Of a stretch of 64,000 nucleotides of DNA, positions 41,657 through 48,883 are shown in pieces. Position numbers and translations under genes: made by a program. Each line of letters starts with the position of its first letter. Position 1 is the stretch's first letter. This DNA comes from Guptibacillus algicola. GTDB taxonomy: Bacteria; Bacillota; Bacilli; Bacillales; Guptibacillaceae. The notes under the pieces are model-generated. The model was not told the DNA's origin. It did not search any database and saw only the letters and a program-made list of their open reading frames with translations. The stretch covers positions 372,001-436,000 of the forward strand of contig NZ_JAIVAF010000003.1 in assembly GCF_020171805.1 (NCBI RefSeq). The letters run 5' to 3'.

Positions 41657-42640
41657 TTAATAGACTTTGTCACCATTGAAAATTGAGTTCTTCACGACAA
41701 CATAGTCGACATGGCGAAGGGCTTCAAGGTTATCTCCACCTGCATATGAAATTGCAGATTGTAGATCTTGTTCCATTTCCACAAGAGTGTCTTGAAGCGA
41801 GCCCTTATGTTCAACAAACATTTTCTTGCCTTCTACGTTCTTTTTCTCACCTTTTTGAAATTCGGAAGCTGATCCAAAGTATTCTTTCACGAGTTTCCCG
41901 TCACGTTCCGTAGTTTCTCCAGGAGATTCTTCGTGTCCTGCAAATAGTGATCCGATCATCACCATCGAGGCACCAAAACGAATGGATTTTGCGATGTCAC
42001 CGTGAGTACGAATGCCTCCATCAGCGATGACTGGCTTACTTGCTGCTTTTGCACACCAGCGTAATGCAGCTAACTGCCATCCACCTGTTCCAAATCCTGT
42101 TTTAATTTTTGTGATACAAACTTTTCCTGGTCCGATGCCCACCTTTGTTGCATCTGCACCAGCATGCTCAAGCTCTCTAACTGCTTCTGGGGTACCCACG
42201 TTTCCAGCGATGAGGAAACTTTGTGGTACGTGCTTCTTGATATGTTTGATCATCTGGATGACTGCTTCAGAGTGACCGTGTGCAATATCGATCGTTATAT
42301 AGTCTGGAATAAGGTTTTCGTCTGCTAATTGTTCAACGAAGCTGTATTCTTCTTCCTTCACTCCAATACTGATAGAGGAAATGAGGTCACGATCCTTCAT
42401 TTCTTTAACGAAGGAAAGGCGTCGCTCTGGTTGAAAGCGGTGCATGATATAGAAATAGCCATTTTCAGCTAAAAACGTTGCGATCTTTTCATCTATAATC
42501 GTCTGCATGTTGGCAGGTACGACTGGAAGTTTGAATGTATGCTCACCAATTGTAATCTTTGTATCACATTCGGATCGACTGTTAACCACACATTTTGCAG
42601 GAATTAATTGAATATCTTCGTAATCAAACACATTTTCCAT
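41657..42640 (-). CDS. guaC: GMP reductase
   Basis: NADPH-dependent conversion of GMP to IMP, part of purine salvage. About 327 residues from ATG 42640 with AGGGGTG upstream (the ATG at 42679 adds an unlikely leader). The IMPDH/GMPR barrel shows [10 protein letters not shown], the [11 protein letters not shown] strand, GPGKVCITK with the catalytic Cys, and [38 protein letters not shown]. The CBS domains of IMP dehydrogenase are absent. B. subtilis guaC belongs to the PurR regulon; a full PurR box is not evident here. Confidence 0.95.
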   Translation of the reverse strand: MENVFDYEDIQLIPAKCVVNSRSECDTKITIGEHTFKLPVVPANMQTIIDEKIATFLAENGYFYIMHRFQPERRLSFVKEMKDRDLISSISIGVKEEEYSFVEQLADENLIPDYITIDIAHGHSEAVIQMIKHIKKHVPQSFLIAGNVGTPEAVRELEHAGADATKVGIGPGKVCITKIKTGFGTGGWQLAALRWCAKAASKPVIADGGIRTHGDIAKSIRFGASMVMIGSLFAGHEESPGETTERDGKLVKEYFGSASEFQKGEKKNVEGKKMFVEHKGSLQDTLVEMEQDLQSAISYAGGDNLEALRHVDYVVVKNSIFNGDKVY

Positions 42641-42761
42641 GAAACACACCCCTAAATACGAATAATTTATCATTTTCATTTATTAATGTTCGTTCAATAC
42701 ATAATGTACATGAGATCTGTTACCATGTCAAAACATAATTGAAAAAATTGGAGGGATTTTC

Positions 42762-43187
42762 TTGATTAGAAAAGCGATTGATTCTGATATCGAAGTCCTC
42801 GCCCATCTGATGGGTGAGCTTGGGTACCCAACGAGTACAGAAGAGATGGAAATACGGATGGGCGTTATTTTTGAGGAATCATCCAATCATACGTATGTAT
42901 TTGTTAGAGACAATGGAGTAGTAGGTATGATTGGGTTTATGCACTGTTACCGATACGAGAACAGTGATTCTTATATTCGAATAAACGGATTTGTCGTTGA
43001 CTCTGAATCTAGAGGAATAGGAATCGGTAAAGCACTTTTGCGATTTGCGGAAAGCTGGGCACGAGAAAGCGGTGCGACAATGGTTACGTTAAATAGTGGA
43101 AATCGGACTGAGCGAAAGGCTGCACATGCATTTTATGAGCGATGTGGGTTTGAAGGAAATGCTACTGGATTTTATAAGAAGCTCTAG
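42762..43187 (+). CDS. GNAT family N-acetyltransferase
   Basis: A 141-residue single GNAT domain. IRKAIDSDIEVLAHLMGELGYPTS is the usual start, VVDSESRGIGIGKALLRFAESWA holds the acetyl-CoA loop R-G-I-G-I-G-K, and HAFYERCGFEGNATGFYKKL the end. GGAGGG precedes a TTG start at 42762. Substrate unknown. It is divergent from guaC and stands alone. Confidence 0.9.
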   Translation: MIRKAIDSDIEVLAHLMGELGYPTSTEEMEIRMGVIFEESSNHTYVFVRDNGVVGMIGFMHCYRYENSDSYIRINGFVVDSESRGIGIGKALLRFAESWARESGATMVTLNSGNRTERKAAHAFYERCGFEGNATGFYKKL

Positions 43188-43293
43188 TTTGTTTGAGCCG
43201 AGCGAGCACCTTCTATAAGTTCTTATTCTCGTCCTAAACGAATATAGTTTACTAGTATTCGCTACGAGTCCTGCTTGAAGGGAGAGGACGGTT

Positions 43294-44607
43294 ATTCAAC
43301 AAAAATCGAACTTAGTTGGTGATTATCCGGTAGTATTTGTGCCTGGATTATTTGGTTCAATGGGGGACGAAATCATCCCCGGAACGGGAGACTGGCATTT
43401 TGGACTTGCAGGTATCGTGTACAAACCATTCGTCAAGTTACTTGAATCAGAACTAGGGTTAAAAGAAGGAGAGAATTTCTTCGTTGCGTATTATGACTGG
43501 CGGAAACCGATCGAGCATTCTGCACGTCGTTACTTATATGATACGATTCAGCACGCAAAAAAAGTAACGGGAAAGAAAAAGGTCGCTGTCGTGAGTCACA
43601 GTATGGGTGGGTTAGTAAGTCGGTCATACATTGAAAGCAACTATTATAAGTTTGATGTGAGCCAGCTAATCATGATGTGTACCCCGAACGCTGGATCACC
43701 TCCTAATTTCAGCTACTGGACAGGTGGTAGCTTACCCGGTGAATCGGGGGAGAAGATCAATCTTGTTCGACTTTATATGGATGCTTACCTTTGGCTCCTA
43801 CCGAGAGTTACAAACATGAGTGAAGTTAGTGCGATTCATGAGTATTTTAAAGGACTTAAGGATATTACGCCAGGGGCTGCTTACGGTAATTACCTTTTTA
43901 TGAAAAATAGTGGTGGGGAGTTTGGGGTCGTTCCTTATCAGTCGATGGAAACAAAAAACAAGTTTCTCGATGTGTTAAATAAAAAGCGAGAGGTTGTGAA
44001 GAAGCGACATATCCCGATTACTCTCATTGGGGGCATTGGTGAAGAAACGATACGCTATTTAGAAATTGAGCCTTCTGACTCATCCGATATTTGGGTGGAT
44101 GGAGAAGTAACGGGTTCATTGAAAACGGAGCTAGGAGATGGAAACGCGACGTTAAGCAGCGTATTCTCAATCGAAGGAGATAAACATATTTTAGAAGGAA
44201 GCCATAATGAAGTACTATACAAAAGCTTACCGCTCCTAGCGAACAAGCTCGGTCGATCATATGAAGAGAAAACCTTAGACTACCCTTCTTTCGATGAGTA
44301 TTCCTTAATCATCCTAAAAGGAAGGGGTCATATCAAAGTAAAAGAGAAGGGGGAACATTATAGCCAGTTGGTGAGACCTGACACATCAACATCTATCGAT
44401 CACCATTTGTCCGTCGTACGGATTAAACAGATGTCGTGTCTCGTAGTCTCTCAAGAGTTTCTTCGCTCTCACACGGTTCATTTTGTTCCTCACGAATTGA
44501 AAGATGTTGATTACATTCTCATTAAGAAGGGAAGCAGAACGGAAAATCATATTCACGTTAGTTCGAAAGATCCGCTACCGGTTAATGGGTTACTAACGCT
44601 GCATTAA
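43294..44607 (+). CDS. Lipase-like alpha/beta hydrolase (LCAT-type), probable ATT start
   Basis: An alpha/beta hydrolase of about 437 residues. PVVFVPGLFGSMGDE is the first strand and oxyanion region, KVAVVSHSMGGLVSRSYIE the nucleophile elbow (S-H-S-M-G-G), and MMCTPNAGSPP the following strand. The C-terminal half contains a beta-rich extension. The only canonical start in frame (GTG 43339) would cut off the first beta strand and has no ribosome site. The ATT at 43294 has GGGAGAGG six bases upstream, so initiation at ATT is likely. Confidence 0.82.
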   Translation: MQQKSNLVGDYPVVFVPGLFGSMGDEIIPGTGDWHFGLAGIVYKPFVKLLESELGLKEGENFFVAYYDWRKPIEHSARRYLYDTIQHAKKVTGKKKVAVVSHSMGGLVSRSYIESNYYKFDVSQLIMMCTPNAGSPPNFSYWTGGSLPGESGEKINLVRLYMDAYLWLLPRVTNMSEVSAIHEYFKGLKDITPGAAYGNYLFMKNSGGEFGVVPYQSMETKNKFLDVLNKKREVVKKRHIPITLIGGIGEETIRYLEIEPSDSSDIWVDGEVTGSLKTELGDGNATLSSVFSIEGDKHILEGSHNEVLYKSLPLLANKLGRSYEEKTLDYPSFDEYSLIILKGRGHIKVKEKGEHYSQLVRPDTSTSIDHHLSVVRIKQMSCLVVSQEFLRSHTVHFVPHELKDVDYILIKKGSRTENHIHVSSKDPLPVNGLLTLH

Positions 44608-44611
44608 CGAG

Positions 44612-44637
44612 AAAACCACGGGCTAGCCCGTGGTTTT
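44612..44637. terminator. Bidirectional terminator after the lipase-like gene
   Basis: AAAACCACGGG (44612-44622) and CCCGTGGTTTT (44627-44637) form a perfect stem around CTAG; it overlaps the end of the minus-strand gene. Confidence 0.92.
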
Positions 44638-45024
44638 GTTCCGTTCGATTCCTATATAGCATGCGATCGCTTCTCGCATGTACGTAGCAAGGCCCGCTCC
44701 ATACTTATCGATGTTCCGTTTGAATCGATCATTCTTCACATACAGATCTCCAAGCTTTTGAAACTCCTCAAGTGAGTACATTCCATTAAAATTGTCAGAT
44801 AAGATATGATACCATTCGTCGATGATGCTTTGTGTTTCAATGGACTCAGGTGGTAAATCAGAAAGATGAACGAGTTTTTTGTAGATCATCTCAAGCGACG
44901 TTGTTAACTCTCTTTTTTCGGTTTTTGATAAATGGTTCAACCTCTGTTTCCTCATCTTCTGATTTCGTTCTTCATAGTGATGCAGGAAGAACGCAATCGC
45001 TTCAAACTTCCCTTTCTTAGGCAT
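44623..45024 (-). CDS. Stand-alone TipAS-domain protein
   Basis: About 133 residues from ATG 45024 with GGAGG upstream. All helical; SIIDEWYHILSDNFNGMYSLEEFQKLGDLYVKNDRFKRNIDKYGAGLATYMREAIACY matches the TipAS drug-binding domain pattern (MY..... LG..YV.D.RF...IDK...GLA...R.AI). In TipA regulators this domain is fused to a MerR DNA-binding part and traps thiopeptides; here the DNA-binding part is missing. It may sequester ligands or drugs. Confidence 0.72.
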   Translation of the reverse strand: MPKKGKFEAIAFFLHHYEERNQKMRKQRLNHLSKTEKRELTTSLEMIYKKLVHLSDLPPESIETQSIIDEWYHILSDNFNGMYSLEEFQKLGDLYVKNDRFKRNIDKYGAGLATYMREAIACYIGIERNKTTG

Positions 45025-45456
45025 GATAACAACCTCCATTATAAAATAAGGAGTTTCGAAATATTATTTTAAAATATATTCTCCGGTTTTTGTAAGTATG
45101 CCTCTCTACTGACAACAGGAAGGATATTCGTAGAACGCTTATTAAATTTGTGGAAATTAACAGATTTCTACTTAAAAGTAATGTAATATTATTATTATAA
45201 ACTACCCAATTGTATTTACTGATGTAAAGACATTATTTCCACTCTATAATAGAGGTTCGTAATTTGTAGAAGTGAGCAGAATTCAATATAGAATGGTGAG
45301 AAAAGCTTTCTATTCAAAAAAGGCGTTTACTTAGACGATGGATACACCTCTGGATAAGAGAGAAAGCGGATTTCTTCTATCCATTATTATTGTTATACTA
45401 GTAAGAAAGTTCTGTATAGTGTGCATTTTAAAATAAATTAAAAGAGGGATGAGGTT
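45025..45456. other. Non-coding stretch upstream of the sensor kinase
   Basis: No gene seen in about 430 bp. An imperfect hairpin GGATA ... TATCC (45352-45382) lies upstream of a possible -10 TATACT near 45396; both are weak. The region is AT-rich with no strong repeat. Confidence 0.4.
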
Positions 45457-46560
45457 ATGATTGCACAAAATCAATTAATAGACTACCTCGACCAAAATTT
45501 AGACGAATACCTTACTATTTGGAAGCAGCGGATCCGAATATCCGATGATGACATTTATAAGGATAAGGTAGTCGCAAATGGCAAATTAATGTATGAGCTT
45601 GTGAGAAGGAATATCGTGGAGCCAATCGGTGACGAAAAAATTGCTGAACTTGCAAAGAAAGTGGCGAAGCAGCGTGTTGAAGCAAATATCAATATTGGCG
45701 ATTTTATATATAACGTTAATTTAGGGAGAAGTGTGTTGTTTAATCACATGACGAATTCTGACCTATCGTCAAACGATCTGCAGCCGATTCTCGAGTCGTT
45801 AAATGAGTTGTTCGATAAGTTCGCCTATCATGCCGTTACGGAATACACCAAAATCAAACATGATGAGTTACAGGAGAAAATCTCATACATAGACGAAACT
45901 CATCAAGAAAAGCTATCGATTTTAGGACAAATGTCATCGAGTTTTGTGCATGAATTTAGGAATCCATTAACAGCAATCATGGGGTTTGTAGCGATATTAA
46001 GGAAAGAAAATCCTGAAATGAAGTATCTTGATGTCATTGATCATGAATTAAAGCAGCTGAATTTTCGTATCTCTCAGTTTCTCCACGTATCAAAGAAAGA
46101 GATCGATGGTGTAGAAGAAGAAGAATTTGAACTGAGCGATGTATTCAATGATATGATTGATTTCATTTATCCGAGCGTTGTGGACGTTGATGTTCATATT
46201 TTGAATAATATTCCTAAGGGATTACGGATTTTTGGACAAAAAGATAAGATTCGTCAAGTTCTTTTGAATATTGTTATGAACTCGATCGATGCTTTAAAAG
46301 AAATTAAGAAAAATCGAACGATCGAGCTTATTGGGGAGAAGAAAAAGGGTGAGATGATGCTTCACATTACGAACAATGGACCAGTAATACCGGAGAAAAA
46401 GCTTGATACGATCTTTGAACCGTTTTACACGACGAAAGAGCTTGGTACAGGAATTGGTCTATATGTTTGTCAGAAGATCATCCAAAACCACAAAGGGCAG
46501 ATTTCATGTAAGTCTTCAGAGAAGGAAACGACATTCACGATCACATTGCCAGCTGTTTAA
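45457..46560 (+). CDS. Soluble sensor histidine kinase with HisK_N domain
   Basis: A 367-residue kinase without membrane segments. Residues 1-135 form a helical HisK_N-like (RsbR-related, globin-fold-like) sensor domain found in Bacillus sporulation and stress kinases. A HisKA domain follows with His165 in SSFVHEFRNPLTAIMG, then HATPase_c with the N box LLNIVMNSIDALKEI and TTKELGTGIGLYVCQKII. No response regulator is adjacent, as is usual for kinases that feed the Spo0F phosphorelay; that role is inference. GAGGGATGAGG precedes the ATG. Confidence 0.88.
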   Translation: MIAQNQLIDYLDQNLDEYLTIWKQRIRISDDDIYKDKVVANGKLMYELVRRNIVEPIGDEKIAELAKKVAKQRVEANINIGDFIYNVNLGRSVLFNHMTNSDLSSNDLQPILESLNELFDKFAYHAVTEYTKIKHDELQEKISYIDETHQEKLSILGQMSSSFVHEFRNPLTAIMGFVAILRKENPEMKYLDVIDHELKQLNFRISQFLHVSKKEIDGVEEEEFELSDVFNDMIDFIYPSVVDVDVHILNNIPKGLRIFGQKDKIRQVLLNIVMNSIDALKEIKKNRTIELIGEKKKGEMMLHITNNGPVIPEKKLDTIFEPFYTTKELGTGIGLYVCQKIIQNHKGQISCKSSEKETTFTITLPAV

Positions 46561-46701
46561 ACGGTATTTGTGTTAAGTCTGGTAAAGGTAAATTGGGTAA
46601 GCAGTGCAGGGGCCTATCCGTTAGGTGCTCCCGTTTGTATTTTGGAGTGGGAAGGGATTATACTTTCCTTATCATGTGGAGTGCAAACGGAGGGAAGAAA
46701 C

Positions 46702-46926
46702 GTGATTACAAAGAACGGTGGTAAGCTAAGTAAATCTTATTTCGTATCGTATCTTAATCTAGTGATGAACGCTAGAGCTTGTTCGGTAGATGAAGCGCAT
46801 GCGTTCGCATTTAAAGAACTCTTTCATAACGATCAAGAAACGTATGGTATGGCTACGTACAAGGAATTTAAAAAGGCGTACATTGAGCTAAAAGGTGCGG
46901 GGGAAGAGCAACTGAACGAAGACTGA
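46702..46926 (+). CDS. Small soluble protein, unknown function
   Basis: Seventy-four residues from GTG 46702, which has GGAGGG six bases upstream; the frame is open to 46570 but no ribosome site supports a longer protein. The sequence SKSYFVSYLNLVMNARACSVDEAHAFAFKELFHND is helical and charged and resembles uncharacterised Bacillus proteins of this size. It lies 140 bp after the kinase gene and before a strong terminator. Confidence 0.6.
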   Translation: MITKNGGKLSKSYFVSYLNLVMNARACSVDEAHAFAFKELFHNDQETYGMATYKEFKKAYIELKGAGEEQLNED

Positions 46927-46933
46927 AGACAAG

Positions 46934-46963
46934 AAAGGACAGGCGCGGTGCCTGTCCTTTTTG
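46934..46963. terminator. Bidirectional terminator
   Basis: AAAGGACAGGC (46934-46944) and GCCTGTCCTTT (46950-46960) form a perfect 11-bp stem. It contains the GGTGCCTGTCC sequence that recalls the intergenic repeat at 58253 and 59778. Confidence 0.9.
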
Positions 46964-46965
46964 AA

Positions 46966-47142
46966 TTAAAGCATTGTATATTCGTCGTGCTTTGCAACAA
47001 CACGTTTTTCTTCATCTTCAGAGACTTCATGCCATTCGGCTACAATCGTGTTGTTTAAAATGCTTATAACTTTTGCTTTGCGATTATCAATTTCTACATC
47101 ACTACCGATTTCTGGGAGTATAATATCGTTCTCTACCTCCAC
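46966..47142 (-). CDS. Small acidic protein of 58 aa (DUF2187/YkvS-like candidate)
   Basis: Fifty-nine codons from GTG 47142 to TAA 46966, too short for standard lists. GAGGGA lies six bases before the start on the minus strand. The protein is rich in Glu, Val and Ile (ILPEIGSDVEIDNRKAKVIS, NTIVAEWHEVSEDEEKRVVAK), with the alternating pattern of a small beta barrel as in DUF2187 proteins. It ends against the terminator at 46934. Function unknown; the family guess is weak, but the gene itself looks real. Confidence 0.65.
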   Translation of the reverse strand: MEVENDIILPEIGSDVEIDNRKAKVISILNNTIVAEWHEVSEDEEKRVVAKHDEYTML

Positions 47143-47317
47143 GTAAAATCCCTCTTTTCCATTTAGAGTAGATACTATAATAACATAAATTATTTCGCAT
47201 TCCTAATCATCTGGAAGATTTTTATCGTAAAGGTTATTGTTTTTTAGATTGCGCTTTCATAAATTGGTGGAATACTCTAATCCCAATCGCCATATAGTGA
47301 AGAATAGCCTATTCTCT

Positions 47318-47346
47318 CCCCCCTCTTGAAGAGGGGCTTTTTCTTT
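47318..47346 (+). terminator. Orphan terminator-like hairpin
   Basis: CCCCTCTT-GAA-GAGGGG followed by CTTTTTCTTT, oriented for the plus strand. No plus-strand gene lies within 390 bp upstream, so it may end a small RNA or be a leftover. Confidence 0.5.
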
Positions 47347-47355
47347 ATATAATGG

Positions 47356-47387
47356 AAAAGCTTCTGTACTTTTGTGTACAGAAGCTG
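47356..47387 (-). terminator. Terminator of the small lipoprotein gene
   Basis: AGCTTCTGTAC and GTACAGAAGCT form a perfect 11-bp stem with a 6-nt loop; on the minus strand it runs into TTTTCC. Confidence 0.88.
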
Positions 47388-47396
47388 TTTGTGACC

Positions 47397-47681
47397 TTAG
47401 TAATTTCTGTCACGTCTGTCTTGACGTCTTTGCTCGGATGGTTCTTCATCCAAATCTGGCTCTTCTTCATCCATGTTGTTTGGAGTGTCACGCTCGTTCG
47501 GTTGACGAATATCGCGTCTGTTCATATCCATATCGTTATCTCTGTTGTTATCATAACGAACTGGATCGTAGTTTACATCTTCTGGCTGCTGGTTCATATC
47601 GTCTTGATCTGTATTACAAGCAGCAAGTGAGCCAGTAGATAGAGCGGCTACCATTGTTAATACGATTGCTTTCTTTTTCAT
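47397..47681 (-). CDS. Small Asn/Asp/Arg-rich lipoprotein
   Basis: Ninety-four residues from ATG 47681 (GGAGGAAGAAAT upstream). Lipoprotein signal MKKKAIVLTMVAALSTGSLAAC with lipobox LAAC. The mature part of about 70 residues is low-complexity and strongly charged (NNRDNDMDMNRRDIRQ, EEPSEQRRQDRRDRNY), likely disordered. Such lipoproteins are common in Bacillus, including on spore membranes, but no function is known. Confidence 0.8.
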   Translation of the reverse strand: MKKKAIVLTMVAALSTGSLAACNTDQDDMNQQPEDVNYDPVRYDNNRDNDMDMNRRDIRQPNERDTPNNMDEEEPDLDEEPSEQRRQDRRDRNY

Positions 47682-47815
47682 ATTTCTTCCTCCTTTAATT
47701 TTTATGGAATCGATTCTTAATATCACCAAAGAACCAGATTTTACTCTTCAAAAAAGGAGGGTTTTTTTGTTAATTTCTATATCTTTAAAAATGATAAAGA
47801 AATGGTGAGGTTAGA

Positions 47816-47842
47816 ATGAATTGAGATAGCGTCTCATATCAT
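47816..47842. promoter_or_regulatory. Operator-like palindrome upstream of the TGA peroxiredoxin gene
   Basis: ATGAATTGAGA-TAGCG-TCTCATATCAT: 9 of 11 arm bases pair. A TATAAA box overlaps its right edge (47842-47847), 27 bp before the start codon. It does not match a canonical PerR or Fur box, so the regulator is unknown. Confidence 0.5.
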
Positions 47843-47873
47843 ATAAAGCATCTGAAAAGAGGTGGATTGTGAT

Positions 47874-48464
47874 ATGGAAGAGGAGAACCTCCCATTTTGT
47901 GCGCAAACAAACGATGTTGCGCCATTATTTCGAGCTGAAGCCTACGAACCGAACGAAAAAGATATTGTGCAGATTAGTCTTGAAGATTATCGAGGTAGTT
48001 GGGTCATCCTGTTTTTCTATCCGAGCGACTTTACATTTGTTTGACCGACAGAATTAGCAGCGGTCGCTGCTATTTATCCTGAACTGAAGAGCCTTAATAC
48101 GTATGTATTTGGAATTAGTACTGATAGTGTTTACTCTCATAAGGTCTTTACAGAAGTATCTCCTGCTGCTGCAAAAATTCAATATCCTCTAATTAGTGAT
48201 CGCAATCATCAGATAAGTAAATCGTATCGCGTTCTAGAGGAACAGACAGGTACAGCTTTAAGAGGTACGATCATCATAGATGCACTTGGTATGATCAAGT
48301 CAAAAATGGTGTATCCATCACAAATTGGACGGAACTCATTTGAATTACTAAGACTGATTCAAGCTCTTCATTATCACAAGAAGACTGGAAAAGTGGTTCC
48401 AGCGAATTGGATGCCAGGACAAGAGGGTATTACGGTCACCATCGAGGATATTGGTCGACTTTGA
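47874..48464 (+). CDS. prxU: AhpC-type peroxiredoxin with in-frame TGA at the peroxidatic Cys: probable selenoprotein (PrxU)
   Basis: Read through TGA 48042-48044, the frame runs 197 codons from ATG 47874 (AGAGGTGG upstream) to TGA 48462-48464. It gives a complete AhpC/Prx1-like protein: WVILFFYPSDFTFV-x-PTELAAVAAIYPEL, FGISTDSVYSHKVFTE, YPLISDRNHQISKSY, RGTIIIDALGMI and VVPANWMPGQEG. Residue 57 (x) is exactly the peroxidatic Cys of FTFVCPTE, so the TGA likely encodes selenocysteine, as in known Sec peroxiredoxins. A SECIS-like hairpin follows. The C-terminal resolving Cys (VCPANW) is Val, leaving only Cys9. Standard gene callers will report a broken or truncated gene. Confidence 0.88.
48055..48072 (+). 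promoter_or_regulatory. Bacterial SECIS-like hairpin
   Basis: TAGCAGC (48055-48061) and GCTGCTA (48066-48072) form a perfect 7-bp stem with loop GGUC (48062-48065). Exactly 17 nt separate TGA from the loop. This fits the bacterial SECIS rules (16-37 nt, G among the first two loop bases), and the loop equals that of E. coli fdhF. Confidence 0.8.
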
Positions 48465-48466
48465 AG

Positions 48467-48492
48467 GCAGCAGCTCTTTTTGCTGCTTTTTC
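48467..48492 (+). terminator. Terminator of the peroxiredoxin gene
   Basis: GCAGCA (48467-48472) pairs with TGCTGC (48481-48486), followed by TTTTT; it ends a single-gene unit. Confidence 0.8.
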
Positions 48493-48883
48493 GAGTTTAG
48501 ACTGCAAAGACATGGGACTGTTTATGTCTAGATCAAACGGGGATAACTGAAGTAAGGGAAGTTTTTCCGTGAGACTATCTTCCTAATACAAGAATTTAGT
48601 CCTAAAAAAAGACAAATTCTTTCAAGAATATGATTTAATAGAAGTAGTAGATGGAATAAGGCTGGATAATCATTACTGAATATGGAATAAAACGATACAC
48701 GAATCTTCGAACACATTTTCTTAGTTCAATTCACCACAGATTAACTGACATACTTCCTTACTACGGCTCGTTGAGAAACCATCACAACGTAAATTTGCAG
48801 AAAAATTTCACTTTTGTGTTAAAAGTATATTACTTTAATGTTACAATTGCATTACTATCACCAAATGAAAGTGTGGCTAAATT
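48493..48883. other. Non-coding stretch upstream of asnB
   Basis: No gene, T-box or riboswitch was recognised in about 390 bp. The last 90 bp are AT-rich, with several possible -10 elements (for example TATATT and TTTAAT near 48825-48840). The ribosome site before ATG 48884 is weak (GAAAGTGTGG). Confidence 0.4.

Noticed and set aside
42641-42720. PurR box upstream of guaC
   Set aside because: Only CGAACATT is present on the minus strand; the base before CGAAC is A and no second box is seen.
43276-43278. TGA before the lipase-like gene as another recoded codon
   Set aside because: Nothing upstream in that frame looks like a hydrolase N terminus, and a ribosome site lies right after the TGA.
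47862-48044. A stand-alone 60-residue ORF ending at the TGA
   Set aside because: The frame continues with a perfect peroxiredoxin sequence after the TGA, so it is the first part of the recoded gene and not a separate protein.
48493-48883. T-box leader for asparagine synthetase
   Set aside because: No AGGGTGGNACCGCG-like T-box sequence or terminator pair was found.
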